Notes: generated by a model from the letters alone, not told the origin. A stretch of 64,000 nt of DNA from Tritonibacter multivorans (GCF_001458415.1 NZ_CYSD01000020.1:1-64000); one strand, 5' to 3'; numbered from the stretch's first letter, positions 17,475 through 26,456 are shown. Made by a program: numbers and translations.

Positions 17475-18038
17475 ATGGCAGAACGTGAAAACCGTCGCGG
17501 CAAAGGCCGTCGCGAGGAAGAGACCCCGGAATTCGCAGACCGTCTGGTCGCGATCAACCGCGTCTCCAAAACCGTTAAAGGCGGTAAGCGCTTTGGTTTC
17601 GCAGCCCTGGTTGTCGTAGGCGACCAAAAAGGCCGCGTTGGCTTCGGTAAAGGTAAAGCGAAAGAGGTCCCCGAGGCCATCCGCAAAGCCACCGAGCAAG
17701 CAAAGCGTCAGATGATCCGCGTGCAGCTGAAAGAAGGCCGCACCCTGCACCACGACATGCACGGCCACCACGGTGCCGGCAAAGTTGTGATGCGCACCGC
17801 ACCGGAAGGTACTGGTATCATCGCCGGTGGTCCGATGCGTGCCGTGTTCGAAATGCTGGGCGTGAAAGACGTTGTTTCCAAGTCCATCGGGACCCAGAAC
17901 CCCTACAACATGATCCGCGCAACCATCGACGGTCTGAAAAAAGAGCAGAGCCCCCGCGCTGTTGCTCAGCGTCGTGGTAAAAAAGTTGCTGACATCCTGC
18001 CCAAGCGGGACGAAGCAGCTGCGGAAGCAGAAGCGTAA
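17475..18038 (+). CDS. rpsE: 30S ribosomal protein S5
   Basis: S5, 187 residues, lies at the mRNA entry site and affects decoding accuracy. The dsRNA-binding N-domain ([18 protein letters not shown]) and the segment [23 protein letters not shown] are conserved. The C-terminal tail is rich in Glu and Ala. It lies 12 bases before rpmD. Confidence 0.97.
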   Translation: MAERENRRGKGRREEETPEFADRLVAINRVSKTVKGGKRFGFAALVVVGDQKGRVGFGKGKAKEVPEAIRKATEQAKRQMIRVQLKEGRTLHHDMHGHHGAGKVVMRTAPEGTGIIAGGPMRAVFEMLGVKDVVSKSIGTQNPYNMIRATIDGLKKEQSPRAVAQRRGKKVADILPKRDEAAAEAEA

Positions 18039-18050
18039 GGAACCTGATCC

Positions 18051-18239
18051 ATGGCTAAAACCATCGTCGTCAAGCAGATCGGCTCCCCGATCCGCCGTCC
18101 CGCAGACCAGCGCGCAACCCTCGTTGGCCTGGGCCTGAACAAGATGCACAAAACCCGTGAGCTGGAAGACACCCCTTCCGTTCGCGGCATGATCCGCAAG
18201 ATCCCGCATCTGGTAGAGATCGTCGAAGAGCGCGACTAA
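18051..18239 (+). CDS. rpmD: 50S ribosomal protein L30
   Basis: L30, 62 residues, is a small protein at the base of the central protuberance. The block [19 protein letters not shown] is the family pattern. It is the last gene of this block. rplO, which normally follows, is displaced by 4.2 kb after a strong terminator. Confidence 0.97.
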   Translation: MAKTIVVKQIGSPIRRPADQRATLVGLGLNKMHKTRELEDTPSVRGMIRKIPHLVEIVEERD

Positions 18240-18263
18240 GCCTCTTTTGACCGACTATTCGGA

Positions 18264-18296
18264 AACGCCCCGCAGGACACTGCGGGGCGTTTTCGT
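18264..18296 (+). terminator. Terminator after rpmD
   Basis: AACGCCCCGCA-GGACAC-TGCGGGGCGTT is a perfect 11-bp stem followed by TTCGTTT. It cuts the spc operon between rpmD and rplO. Confidence 0.9.
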
Positions 18297-18425
18297 TTGG
18301 CGCATATATTTGCAAAAAAAATCACCCTAAGCGCGAATAAACCTCGCGCGCCCCGTGTTTCCTATTTGACTGCACCACGCAAAGCTTCGGGTGCGGCACT
18401 CAGATTTAAACCAAAGGAAACAGAC

Positions 18426-18803
18426 ATGATCCGCATTCTTGCCCTCTCTGCCGCCATTGCCACCGCCGCTGTTGCCGCTCAGGCCGCAGGCCACGCCCAT
18501 GCGCCGGTGAAAACCTCCGCTGACGGCTACCTGACCGACGGCCACGACATGACGCTTTACACCTTCGACAAGGACAGCGCCGGTCAATCCGCCTGCTATG
18601 ACAAATGCGCCGTCGCCTGGCCGCCGCTGGCATTAGAAGAGGGGGCAAAGCTGCCCGAGGGCTTTGACCTGATCAAACGCACCGACGGCACCGAGCAGAT
18701 CGCCTATAAAGGCCAGCCGCTGTACCTGTGGTTCAAGGACACTGCGCCGGGAGAAACCTCGGGCGATGGCGTCAAAGGCGTGTGGCACATCGCCAAACCG
18801 TAA
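18426..18803 (+). CDS. Secreted PF03640-type (COG4315) protein
   Basis: This 125-residue protein has a signal peptide (cleavage near residue 20), then the repeat family whose signature is LYTFDKD...C...C..WPP at residues 40-65, plus a second element PLYLWFKDTAPGETSGDGVKG-type run. PF03640 proteins are small periplasmic or surface proteins of unknown function, often near redox or heme genes. Two Cys residues (CYDKC) could form a disulfide. It is a single-gene unit with its own terminator in the rpmD-rplO insertion. Confidence 0.85.
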   Translation: MIRILALSAAIATAAVAAQAAGHAHAPVKTSADGYLTDGHDMTLYTFDKDSAGQSACYDKCAVAWPPLALEEGAKLPEGFDLIKRTDGTEQIAYKGQPLYLWFKDTAPGETSGDGVKGVWHIAKP

Positions 18804-18825
18804 TCCGGTGTCCCAACCGATACTG

Positions 18826-18856
18826 AAACGCCCCGGACAGGTCCGGGGCGTTTTTG
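18826..18856 (+). terminator. Terminator after the PF03640 gene (bidirectional position)
   Basis: AAACGCCCCGGAC-AG-GTCCGGGGCGTTTTTG is a near-perfect stem with Ts on the plus strand. The convergent SBP gene ends 20 bases later and may use the same structure from the other side. Confidence 0.9.
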
Positions 18857-18875
18857 TTTGGATCACGGGGGCAGA

Positions 18876-19619
18876 TCAGGAGGCGTTTGCGACAATATCG
18901 TCCACGGCGCCGCTGGATTGCATCTCTTCCAGCTTGGCTTTGAATTTGTCCCCCAGCGCGATGCCTTCAGGGGTTTTCTGGAACCCGATGTAGCGTGCGC
19001 CCTTGGTCGCCGGGGTGGGCATTGTGCGGAAAGCGTCCGACAGGCCCAGCGTGCGAGCGGTATGGTCAAACACGGCCTCATTGGCGATCACCACATCCAC
19101 GCGGCCTGCCTTCAGCTTTTTGATATTGGCCTCCAGCGAGGGGGCGGCGGCCTTTTTGAAATTGCTGGCCGCATCAAAGGCGTCATTGTAGCTGAAGCCC
19201 GCCATCACACCGACAGTCAGCCCGCTCAGATCCTCGAGCGATGTGATGTCCTGAACGTCCGAACCGGCGGTGACAAAATAGGCCTGGTTGTTGGAGCGAA
19301 GGCGCACAATATGCCATTTGGCGTCGCGTGTGTCGTTGTGTTTGAACTGGAACAGAACATCGGTGTCGCCATGTTCAAATTCCGCCAGTGCGCGCTTCCA
19401 CGGGCGCGGCGCGTGTTCTACGGACACGCCAAGCGCCTCAAACACGGCATCCACAACGGCGGTATCCAGACCGACGTAGGTGCCTGCCTCATTGGTGTAG
19501 TTAAAGGGGGCAAACCCTTCCATTGAACTGATCCGCACCGTACCTGCGGCATGGGCGGTCTGAGCAAGGGGGAGCAGGGTGGACACAGCGAGCGACAGCG
19601 CAAGGGCCAGTTTTTTCAT
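18876..19619 (-). CDS. Orphan periplasmic substrate-binding protein (SBP family 3)
   Basis: This 247-residue protein starts at ATG 19619 with a signal peptide cleaved after HAA (about residue 24). The mature part begins VRISSMEGFAPFNYTNEAG, typical of amino-acid-type solute-binding proteins. The region RPWKRALAEFEHGDTDVLFQF matches the equivalent block of the SBP at 8963, so the two are distant paralogues. No transporter genes adjoin. The ribosome-binding site AGGAG lies in a small dyad (AGGAGACCTCCT) that could mask it. The ligand is unknown. Confidence 0.8.
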   Translation of the reverse strand: MKKLALALSLAVSTLLPLAQTAHAAGTVRISSMEGFAPFNYTNEAGTYVGLDTAVVDAVFEALGVSVEHAPRPWKRALAEFEHGDTDVLFQFKHNDTRDAKWHIVRLRSNNQAYFVTAGSDVQDITSLEDLSGLTVGVMAGFSYNDAFDAASNFKKAAAPSLEANIKKLKAGRVDVVIANEAVFDHTARTLGLSDAFRTMPTPATKGARYIGFQKTPEGIALGDKFKAKLEEMQSSGAVDDIVANAS

Positions 19620-20021
19620 AGGAGGTCTCCTGGAAATTAGGGAGGAAGGACTGAAATATTGCAGCGCCAACATCCATCCGCCCCCTTTCCCAGAAGTTAA
19701 CCGAGCGCCCTGCGCGCGCGGCGTCTTATTAGAATTGCGTGCGACCCGAGGTTTCGGGGCAAGACATGTCGAAAATGGCGCAATGCCGCCGGGAAAACCC
19801 GTGATCCTCGTCCCATCTGGGGCCTGCCAATCCGCCCCAGCGTACGGCGGGAGGGCTGATTAACCTTTGGGCAAGGCCCCATGCATTTGATGCATAACGG
19901 CTGTTCCGAACTGTGCGTTGTTAGCGCCATCACGCTGCCTTATCTTCGGAAGTGTCAGAACAAGAGACAACAACAGAGAGCCGCGGAAATCTGTCCCGGC
20001 TGAAAGATAAGGAAAACACCC

Positions 20022-20234
20022 ATGGCAAACATCGCCTATACCGCCCAGAACGCTTCCCTGATCGCACGCCTGCGTGCCGTGGTTGCAACCGCACAGGAAA
20101 ACTGGGCTCTGTACAACGACTACCGCAAGACTTTCGGTGAACTGGACGCGCTGTCTGATCGCGACCTCTCCGACATCGGCATCGCCCGTGCGGACATAGC
20201 CGACATTGCCCGCGCCCACGTCTACGGCGCGTAA
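20022..20234 (+). CDS. DUF1127 small protein (CcaF1-like)
   Basis: This 70-residue protein ends in the DUF1127 motif LSDRDLSDIGIARADI (residues 44-59), preceded by an amphipathic helix. Small DUF1127 proteins are stress-induced in Alphaproteobacteria. In Rhodobacter sphaeroides, CcaF1 is an RNA-binding DUF1127 protein co-transcribed with the CcsR sRNAs. The same layout appears here: directly downstream lie two hairpins with CUCCUCCC loops. The start follows AAGGAAAACACCC. The 400 bases upstream (19620-20021) hold no gene; a dyad ATGCAT-TTG-ATGCAT sits at 19881-19895. Confidence 0.85.
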   Translation: MANIAYTAQNASLIARLRAVVATAQENWALYNDYRKTFGELDALSDRDLSDIGIARADIADIARAHVYGA

Positions 20235-20254
20235 TAACAAGAATACACCCTTTG

Positions 20255-20346
20255 GGTTCCGCGACCTTTTTCTCCTCCCTGAGGGTCGCAACCCGAACCA
20301 GAGAACGCCTCGCCCCTCCTCCTCCCTGGGCGGGGCGTTTTCTTTT
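20255..20346 (+). ncRNA. CcsR-like anti-Shine-Dalgarno sRNA
   Basis: Two hairpins follow the DUF1127 stop. The first (20261-20289) pairs GCGACC with GGTCGC around a loop holding CUCCUCCC. The second (20304-20339) pairs AACGCCTCGCCC with GGGCGGGGCGTT, 12 bp, around the loop CUCCUCCUCCCU, and ends in TTTTC as a terminator. Two stem-loops each displaying CCUCCUCCC-type loops are the defining features of the CcsR ('cuckoo') sRNAs of Rhodobacter sphaeroides, which are processed from a DUF1127 transcript under stress. The exposed loops are complementary to Shine-Dalgarno sequences. Only one copy is present here, against four in R. sphaeroides. Confidence 0.8.
20304..20345 (+). terminator. Terminator of the DUF1127/CcsR-like transcript
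   Basis: The perfect 12-bp stem of the second sRNA hairpin (one T-G pair) followed by TTTTCTTTT serves as an intrinsic terminator. Confidence 0.88.
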
Positions 20347-20412
20347 GTCTGGCCCCCTGCAGATCCCTGCGCTAGACCTTTGCGTCCTGACATTTCTGAA
20401 GGAACGCAACGC

Positions 20413-21399
20413 ATGGCACGCTGGGCAATTTTGGGCACCGGGTTTATCTCTCAAACGGTGGCGCAGGCCATTCAGGCCCATCCGAGATCAGAGCTGTTGA
20501 CCATTGCCGGCCGCAATGCGGACCGGGTGGCGGACTTTCAGGCGAAATTCGACATTCCCAAGACCTCGATCGGCTATGAGGACGCGCTGGCCGATCCTGA
20601 GGTCGACATTGTCTATATCGGTCTGCCCAACCACGTGCATCACACCCTGACCGCACAGGCCGCCGCCGCAGGCAAGCCGGTGCTAAGCGAAAAATCCCTG
20701 ACCACAACAATGGATCAGGCCGCCGAACTGGTCGCGGCGGTGCGTGCGCATGACACGTTCTTTGTCGAAGGCTTCATGTATCTGGCCCATCCGCTCTATC
20801 AGCGTCTGACCGAGGTGCTGACGGATGGACGACTGGGCAAACTGCGGTCGATCCACGGGTTTTATTCGGCAGCAATTTCCAATGTCACCAATCCGCTTGG
20901 GCGGGGCACCATCTATAATCTTGGCTGCTACCCCGCATCGCTGGCGCATCTGGTGGTGCAGGTGATGGAGGGCGAGGGGGCCTTTGCCTCCGCGCGCCTC
21001 GGCGGTTTTGGTGTGACCGAACCGGATCACGGCACCTTGGTCGATGCCGCAGTGACCGCAAAGATTGGCGATGTGCTGGTCAACCTGCACTCCACCGACA
21101 GCTATGGTATGGCGCATGAGTTTGTGATTGCCGGGGAATGCGGCACGCTCAAGTTCCTGACCAACCCCTGGCGCCCCAATGCGGGCGACAATCGCATCCT
21201 CTGGCAGCCCTATAAAGGCGAAGGTGAAGAGATCGTGGTCAACACCGGTCAGGATGATTTCTATCATCAGGTCGCCATGGTCGAAGCCAATGTCGCCGCA
21301 GGCAACCGCGAGGCCAGCCGCCCCAGCCCGCGCATTCAGGATTCGCTCGAGATTATGGCGTTTCTGACCCAGTGGGAGGCGCTCTGCCTCAAGGGCTGA
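20413..21399 (+). CDS. Gfo/Idh/MocA family oxidoreductase
   Basis: This 328-residue protein has an N-terminal Rossmann domain (ARWAILGTGFISQTVAQAI) and the EKS variant of the conserved EKP motif (PVLSEKSLT, near residue 97), followed by the beta-sheet substrate domain with GCYPASLAHLV. Members oxidise or reduce sugars and related polyols with NAD(P). The substrate cannot be told from sequence. The ATG at 20413 is preceded by GAAGGAAC; the longer open frame would run through the sRNA hairpins and is not credible. Confidence 0.85.
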   Translation: MARWAILGTGFISQTVAQAIQAHPRSELLTIAGRNADRVADFQAKFDIPKTSIGYEDALADPEVDIVYIGLPNHVHHTLTAQAAAAGKPVLSEKSLTTTMDQAAELVAAVRAHDTFFVEGFMYLAHPLYQRLTEVLTDGRLGKLRSIHGFYSAAISNVTNPLGRGTIYNLGCYPASLAHLVVQVMEGEGAFASARLGGFGVTEPDHGTLVDAAVTAKIGDVLVNLHSTDSYGMAHEFVIAGECGTLKFLTNPWRPNAGDNRILWQPYKGEGEEIVVNTGQDDFYHQVAMVEANVAAGNREASRPSPRIQDSLEIMAFLTQWEALCLKG

Positions 21400-21645
21400 C
21401 GCGCAGGGCGTTGCGCCCCCCGCGACCGCCCGCCTCAGACAATCTCAAACCCGGCCCCCTAAGGTGGTCTGCGATTGCAATCACCGGGCCGGGTCTGGCA
21501 CCCCGACCCACATGACCAAAGCCTGCGGGGTGACGCCTGCGGCTGCGACTTGGGCCTGACGGGTGACGCCCTCAGGCAAGGAATCAGAGATCTGACCACC
21601 GGGGCGTAAAACCCCCGGCCCCCCGCACATGGCGGCGCCGCCTTT

Positions 21646-22206
21646 TTATTGGCTCGACTTGGGTATCAGCATTGCACGATCAGCAACCGGCAGGGCAAGG
21701 GCCTTGGCTGGCCGAAAAGTGTTCTTTTTAGGCAAGTACAAACGCACAAATGCATCAAAAGATCGCGACAGCTTCCAAGTGTGATTTGTGGCATGGTCCC
21801 AAACATACACCCCGGCGTTTCTGCTGGAAGGAGGGGTAAGATCACCGAGATCAAAGCAGATCTGATTGCCTTGACTGTCGCGGGCAAAGGGCAGGAGGCT
21901 TGCGGGCATTCGCACCAGCCGTAAGTTCAGCGTATTTAACATTTTTTCGGGGGTATAGAACTCCATCAGATGGGGCCGCGGCCGCGCGAGTGACCATGTC
22001 TCCCCAATGCCCTTGTTGTTGTCGAGCCATTCCCAAAGTTTGGATGTGGTGTTCGGTATCCCGAAGCCAAGGATTTGAGTTCGGTAATCCTGCGGCAGTG
22101 CGATCCCCAGCCGTGTTTCGACAGCTTGTAGGTTCTCTGCTGTGATTGGTGCCGGCTTGTCGTCTTCGTGGCCCCATATCTCGTGAAAGGTTTGTAGACT
22201 GCCCAT
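21646..22206 (-). CDS. SMI1/KNR4 (SUKH) family protein
   Basis: This 186-residue protein shows the SUKH pattern: an N-terminal helix with VETRLGIALPQDYRTQIL, then PFARDSQGNQICFDLGD and VYVWDHATN. In bacteria SUKH proteins are mostly immunity proteins of polymorphic toxin or contact-inhibition systems. No toxin gene or transport partner is nearby, so this may be an orphan immunity gene or a regulator. It opposes the ribosomal genes in the rpmD-rplO gap. The ribosome-binding site is weak (the leader is AT-rich), making the start slightly uncertain. Confidence 0.7.
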   Translation of the reverse strand: MGSLQTFHEIWGHEDDKPAPITAENLQAVETRLGIALPQDYRTQILGFGIPNTTSKLWEWLDNNKGIGETWSLARPRPHLMEFYTPEKMLNTLNLRLVRMPASLLPFARDSQGNQICFDLGDLTPPSSRNAGVYVWDHATNHTWKLSRSFDAFVRLYLPKKNTFRPAKALALPVADRAMLIPKSSQ

Positions 22207-22425
22207 AATTTTTTCAAAAATTCATAGTTATAATTCGGGCGAGAATGCGTTCTGTTCTTTTGGAAAGTCAATAGCCTTGATCCAAACTCCCAACAGGCGT
22301 ATACGCCCCCGGTGGCAGTCCGCCTGCCGCCAGAATCACATCTTGTGATCGGTAGTCAAAACCAAGAAATGCCGTGTCTGACCCTCTTCGCTTCATGGGG
22401 TCACTTCCGGCTAAGGAGAAGCGAT

Positions 22426-22896
22426 ATGAAACTCAATGAACTGCGCGACAATCCCGGCGCCGCACCGAAACGTACCCGCGTTGGCCGTGGTCCGGGTTCC
22501 GGCAAAGGTAAAATGGGTGGCCGTGGTATCAAAGGTCAGAAGTCCCGTTCCGGTGTAGCCATCAATGGTTACGAGGGCGGCCAAATGCCCCTGTACCAAC
22601 GTCTGCCGAAGCGCGGCTTCAACAAGCCGAACGCAAAGAAATTTGCAGTTGTGAACCTGGGCCTGATCCAGAAGTTCATCGACGCCGGCAAACTGGACGC
22701 AAGCTCCATCACCGAAGACAGCCTGGTTGCTTCCGGTCTGGTACGTCGCAAGCTGGACGGCATCCGCGTTCTGGCAAAAGGCGAATTCACCGCCAAAGCG
22801 ACCATCGCAGTAACCGGTGCTTCTAAATCCGCAGTCGAAGCCGTTGCCAAAGCAGGCGGCGCGCTGACTGTGGCCGTAGAGGCCGCAGCTGAGTAA
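22426..22896 (+). CDS. rplO: 50S ribosomal protein L15
   Basis: L15, 156 residues, is a late assembly protein of the large subunit. The Gly/Arg/Lys-rich N-terminal extension ([20 protein letters not shown]) and the core [16 protein letters not shown] are typical. The ATG follows AAGGAGAAGCGAT. It restarts the spc operon after the 4.2-kb insertion. A dyad ATCACA-TCT-TGTGAT lies 77 bases upstream. Confidence 0.97.
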   Translation: MKLNELRDNPGAAPKRTRVGRGPGSGKGKMGGRGIKGQKSRSGVAINGYEGGQMPLYQRLPKRGFNKPNAKKFAVVNLGLIQKFIDAGKLDASSITEDSLVASGLVRRKLDGIRVLAKGEFTAKATIAVTGASKSAVEAVAKAGGALTVAVEAAAE

Positions 22897-22947
22897 CAGC
22901 TTGTGAGCGGGAACAATCCCGCTTACATAGAACTCAGTTTTCCAATG

Positions 22948-22988
22948 ACGCCGCCCAAGCCGGAAAACGGCTTCGGGCGGCGTTTTCG
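22948..22988 (+). terminator. Attenuator-like terminator between rplO and secY
   Basis: ACGCCGCCCAAGCCG-GAAAA-CGGCTTCGGGCGGCGTTTTCG forms a long stem with a short T run, 50 bases after rplO and 18 before secY. It probably lets only part of the transcription continue into secY. Confidence 0.75.
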
Positions 22989-23006
22989 CTAAAAGAGACG
23001 GAATTT

Positions 23007-24377
23007 ATGGTATCAGCAGCAGAACAGATGGCGGCCAACACCAGCTGGGCGGCGCTCGGCAAGGCCACCGATCTGCGCAACCGCATCCTCTTTACAATCA
23101 TGCTTTTGATTGTTTACCGGCTGGGCACGTTTATCCCCGTGCCGGGCATTGATGCATCAGCGTTGCGCGAATTCATGGAGAGCGCAGGTCAGGGCATTGG
23201 CGGCATGGTGTCGATGTTTACCGGCGGCGCCCTTGGTCGTATGGGCATTTTTGCCCTGGGTATTATGCCCTATATCTCGGCCTCCATTATCATCCAGCTG
23301 CTGACCTCTATGGTCCCGGCGCTCGAACAGCTCAAAAAAGAGGGCGAGCAGGGCCGTAAGAAGATCAACCAGTACACCCGCTATGGCACCGTGGCGCTGG
23401 CAACCGTCCAGTCCTATGGTCTGGCCGTGGGCCTTGTGAACGGCGATATGGTCGCTGTCGATCAGGCGGGCTGGTTCTTTATTGCCTCCTGCATGATCAC
23501 CCTGGTGGGGGGCACCATGTTCCTGATGTGGCTGGGCGAACAGATCACCCAGCGCGGCATCGGCAATGGTATCTCTCTGATCATCTTCGTCGGCATTATT
23601 GCCGAGGTTCCGGCTGCCATGGCGCAGTTCCTGGCCTCTGGCCGCTCTGGCGCGATCAGCATTCCGGTGATCCTGTTCGTGATCGCCATGGTGGTTGGCA
23701 CCATCATGTTCGTCGTGTTCATGGAACGCGCGCTGCGCAAGATCCATATCCAATATCCCCGCCGTCAGGTGGGCATGAAGATGTATGACGGTGGCTCCTC
23801 TCACCTGCCGGTGAAAGTGAACCCCGCAGGCGTCATCCCGGCGATCTTTGCATCGTCCCTGCTGCTGCTGCCGACCACCATTTCGACCTTCTCCACAGGC
23901 TCTGCTGCCAACCCGGTGATGAGCTGGATTCTGGCGAACTTTGGTCCCGGTCAGCCGCTGTACCTCTTGTTCTTCATCGCGATGATTGTGTTCTTTGCCT
24001 ACTTCTACACCTTCAACGTGGCCTTCAAGCCCGAGGACGTGGCGAAGAACCTGAAGAACCAGAACGGCTTTGTGCCCGGTATCCGCCCTGGTAAGAAAAC
24101 CGAGGAATATATCGAGTATGTGGTGAACCGCGTGCTGGTGCTTGGCTCTGCCTACCTTGCGGCAGTTTGTCTCCTTCCGGAGATTTTGCGTGGCCAATTT
24201 GCATTCCCGGTCTATTTTGGCGGTACTTCTGTCCTCATCGTGGTCTCTGTGACCATGGATACGATCCAGCAAGTGCAAAGCCACCTGCTTGCGCATCAGT
24301 ATGAGGGCCTCATTGAAAAGAGCCAGCTGCGTGGCCGTAACAAGAAACGTGCGAAACGGGGACCTTCTCGTCGATGA
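23007..24377 (+). CDS. secY: Preprotein translocase subunit SecY
   Basis: SecY, 456 residues with ten predicted membrane helices, is the channel of the Sec translocon in the inner membrane. The N-terminal plug region (FIPVPGID), the loop [19 protein letters not shown], and the C-terminal [22 protein letters not shown] ribosome/SecA-binding loop are intact. It overlaps adk by four bases (ATGA). Placement after rplO is the standard spc order. Confidence 0.97.
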   Translation: MVSAAEQMAANTSWAALGKATDLRNRILFTIMLLIVYRLGTFIPVPGIDASALREFMESAGQGIGGMVSMFTGGALGRMGIFALGIMPYISASIIIQLLTSMVPALEQLKKEGEQGRKKINQYTRYGTVALATVQSYGLAVGLVNGDMVAVDQAGWFFIASCMITLVGGTMFLMWLGEQITQRGIGNGISLIIFVGIIAEVPAAMAQFLASGRSGAISIPVILFVIAMVVGTIMFVVFMERALRKIHIQYPRRQVGMKMYDGGSSHLPVKVNPAGVIPAIFASSLLLLPTTISTFSTGSAANPVMSWILANFGPGQPLYLLFFIAMIVFFAYFYTFNVAFKPEDVAKNLKNQNGFVPGIRPGKKTEEYIEYVVNRVLVLGSAYLAAVCLLPEILRGQFAFPVYFGGTSVLIVVSVTMDTIQQVQSHLLAHQYEGLIEKSQLRGRNKKRAKRGPSRR

Positions 24378-24955
24378 CCAACATTATTCTTCTCGGCCCG
24401 CCCGGTGCGGGTAAGGGGACGCAGGCCAGCCATCTGGTCGAGTCCCGCAATATGACCCAACTGTCCACGGGTGACATGCTGCGCGAAGCTCAGGCCTCTG
24501 GCACTGAGATGGGCAAAAAGGTCGCCGCCATTATGGCAGAGGGCAAGCTGGTCACCGACCAGATCGTGATTGGTCTGATCCGCGAAAAGCTCCAGCAGGG
24601 CTCTGAGGGTGGGTTCATCTTTGACGGCTTCCCCCGCACCCTGCCGCAGGCGGACGCGCTGGAGAAGCTGCTGAAAGAAATGGACCTGAAGCTCGACTAT
24701 GTGATCGAGATGCAGGTGGATGACGAAACGCTGGTGAAGCGTATCGTCAACCGCGCCGCCGAGGCCGCCGCTGCGGGCAAGCCCGTGCGCGCCGACGACA
24801 ACGAGGACAGCGTGCGTATCCGTCTTGGCGAATACTACAAAAAGACCTCGCCGCTGATCGGCTACTACTATGCCAAGGGCAACCTGCAGCGTCTGGATGG
24901 TCTGGCGGCCATCGAAGAGGTGCGCAGCTCTATTGCCTGGATCTTGGGCGATTAA
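24374..24955 (+). CDS. adk: Adenylate kinase, short form
   Basis: This 193-residue kinase interconverts ATP + AMP and 2 ADP. The P-loop GPPGAGKGT (residues 8-15) and the DGFPRT motif are present. Between [17 protein letters not shown] and the C-terminal RLGEYY the long LID domain with its zinc site is missing, which defines the short bacterial type. It overlaps secY, as in many proteobacteria, so its translation is tied to secY. Confidence 0.95.
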   Translation: MTNIILLGPPGAGKGTQASHLVESRNMTQLSTGDMLREAQASGTEMGKKVAAIMAEGKLVTDQIVIGLIREKLQQGSEGGFIFDGFPRTLPQADALEKLLKEMDLKLDYVIEMQVDDETLVKRIVNRAAEAAAAGKPVRADDNEDSVRIRLGEYYKKTSPLIGYYYAKGNLQRLDGLAAIEEVRSSIAWILGD

Positions 24956-24997
24956 GGACAGCGGGCAGGGGATACCCTGCCGTCTTGACAGAATTCA

Positions 24998-25034
24998 AAC
25001 GGGGCTGCCTTTTTACGGGCAGCCCCGTTTCGGT
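24998..25034 (+). terminator. Terminator after adk
   Basis: AAACGGGGCTGCC-TTTTTAC-GGGCAGCCCCGTTT is a 12-bp stem with short Ts, 45 bases after adk. It separates the secY-adk unit from the rpsM block. Confidence 0.85.
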
Positions 25035-25077
25035 TTCGGGGACCGGTTGTTTGACGGTTTCCGGGGAGGGGGCTGGC

Positions 25078-25509
25078 TCAGGCGACGGCGGCCATTTTTC
25101 CATGCAGCAGGGTTGCCACCTCGCGCAGGACAGACAGCTTCAGCGCGTCCGGTGCGTTGGCGTCAAGCTGGCTGAGACGCCTATGCAGTGCGTGGTCGTC
25201 CTGGCCCAGCATATGAATGTCCATCGGCGCGTGATCAAACTGGCGCTGGCGGATCGGGTGGCTCAGCAGCTCTTCAAAGGCAAAGACGCGCGGATCCCGG
25301 GCGATCTTGGCCACCAGATCCCGCACTTCGCTTTCTGGGCCTTCGAGGACCTGAAAATACTCGCGGTTGCTGCGCAGCAGCAGGCTGGAAATCTGACGTT
25401 CTGCATTGCGGGCCAATCCCGCGCGGAGAATGTCGAGGTCATGGTAGGTAAAGGCGGGATGCGTCGCCCGAGCCTTGAACATATATCGAATGAGCATAGC
25501 GCGTTTCAT
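25078..25509 (-). CDS. BLUF-domain blue-light sensor
   Basis: This 143-residue protein is essentially a single BLUF domain. The residues that bind and tune the flavin are in place: Tyr9, Asn35 (RNAE) and Gln53 in YFQVLEG. The usual ITG(x)L turn after the Asn is replaced by ISSLLL, a departure that could alter the photocycle. Short BLUF proteins act through partner proteins, for example anti-repressors or c-di-GMP enzymes. No such partner adjoins; an EAL protein lies 30 kb away. The gene opposes the ribosomal genes between adk and rpsM. Flavin binding is predicted, not shown. Confidence 0.85.
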   Translation of the reverse strand: MKRAMLIRYMFKARATHPAFTYHDLDILRAGLARNAERQISSLLLRSNREYFQVLEGPESEVRDLVAKIARDPRVFAFEELLSHPIRQRQFDHAPMDIHMLGQDDHALHRRLSQLDANAPDALKLSVLREVATLLHGKMAAVA

Positions 25510-26087
25510 TTCCGTGTTGGGTAGCTGGCGTCAGCCAAAGTCGGTTTTGTTTGTTGTTATGTCGGTCAGACTACCCATGTTCACGCTTAGGGCGAGTAAT
25601 TTTCCCGTTAAAGCTGCTAGTAAGCGCACGTAATATCTTGGGGATAAGTCCCGCATGGCATAAGATTGCGCCGGTAACGGGTGATTATTCAATAATATTT
25701 CTCAGCATCGGCAAAAAACGGCCTGTAATCCACGGCTTGTGATTTAATTTGTTTTTTGAAGGAGATGCTCATTCCTTGAGCAGTCTGTAAACAATGAGAC
25801 CAGAAAATCGCATGTTCCAATGGCACAGTTGCAGTGAAACCGAATCTTTTCCGGGCGGCAGCCATGCGGTCTGGACAAAGCACCTTGACATCTGCATCAA
25901 GAGGGCTTGACTGACAGCCGGTCAGCCCATAGGAACCAACATCCCTGCTGGGAATGATTCCAGACGGGCAGATTCGTTTGCCTGATCTGAACACCTCGAT
26001 GATGTCGGCCTGATGCTTTTGCAGAAGCCCGGCGTTGTGAAAAAAGGTTCTGGTATTACGGAACCGCAACGAAAAGGAAAGTGACAC
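25510..26087. other. Gene-free AT-rich leader before rpsM
   Basis: This 578-base stretch between the BLUF gene (opposed) and rpsM holds no convincing gene. It is clearly more AT-rich than its surroundings. It should contain the BLUF promoter on one side and the alpha-operon promoter on the other. rpmJ and infA, which sometimes lie here in other bacteria, are not present. Confidence 0.5.
25907..25935 (+). promoter_or_regulatory. Candidate promoter for the rpsM block
   Basis: TTGACT, a 17-base spacer and TAGGAA occur about 150 bases before rpsM. The -10 match is poor. It is offered as the best visible candidate only. Confidence 0.3.
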
Positions 26088-26456
26088 GTGGCACGTATTG
26101 CCGGCGTAAACATCCCGACTGCAAAGCGGGTACCTATCGCCCTCACATATATCACCGGTATTGGTCCGGCTTCCGCAAAAGAAATCTGCGCAGCAGTGAA
26201 CATCGACGAAACCCGTCGTGTGAACGAACTGTCCGATGCTGAAGTTCTGGCCATCCGCGAGCACATCGACGCAACCTACACCGTTGAAGGTGACCTGCGT
26301 CGTGAAGTGCAGATGAACATCAAGCGCCTGATGGACCTGGGCTGCTACCGTGGCCTGCGCCACCGTCGCAACCTGCCGGTTCGCGGTCAGCGTACCCACA
26401 CCAATGCTCGTACCCGCAAGGGCCCGGCGAAACCTATCGCTGGTAAGAAGAAGTAA
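26088..26456 (+). CDS. rpsM: 30S ribosomal protein S13
   Basis: S13, 122 residues, contacts P-site tRNA and the large subunit. The helix-two-turn-helix region near [13 protein letters not shown] and the C-terminal [23 protein letters not shown]-type tail are typical. Translation starts at GTG 26088, with AAAGGAAAG eight bases upstream. It is the first gene of the alpha block, 14 bases before rpsK. Confidence 0.97.
   Translation: MARIAGVNIPTAKRVPIALTYITGIGPASAKEICAAVNIDETRRVNELSDAEVLAIREHIDATYTVEGDLRREVQMNIKRLMDLGCYRGLRHRRNLPVRGQRTHTNARTRKGPAKPIAGKKK

Noticed and set aside
23157-24296. 379-codon minus-strand open frame over secY
   Set aside because: It is antisense to secY; the translation is His/Asp/Arg-rich with no domain.
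25551-25742. 63-codon open frame in the adk-rpsM gap
   Set aside because: It has no ribosome-binding site and no recognisable protein features, and its base use does not look coding.
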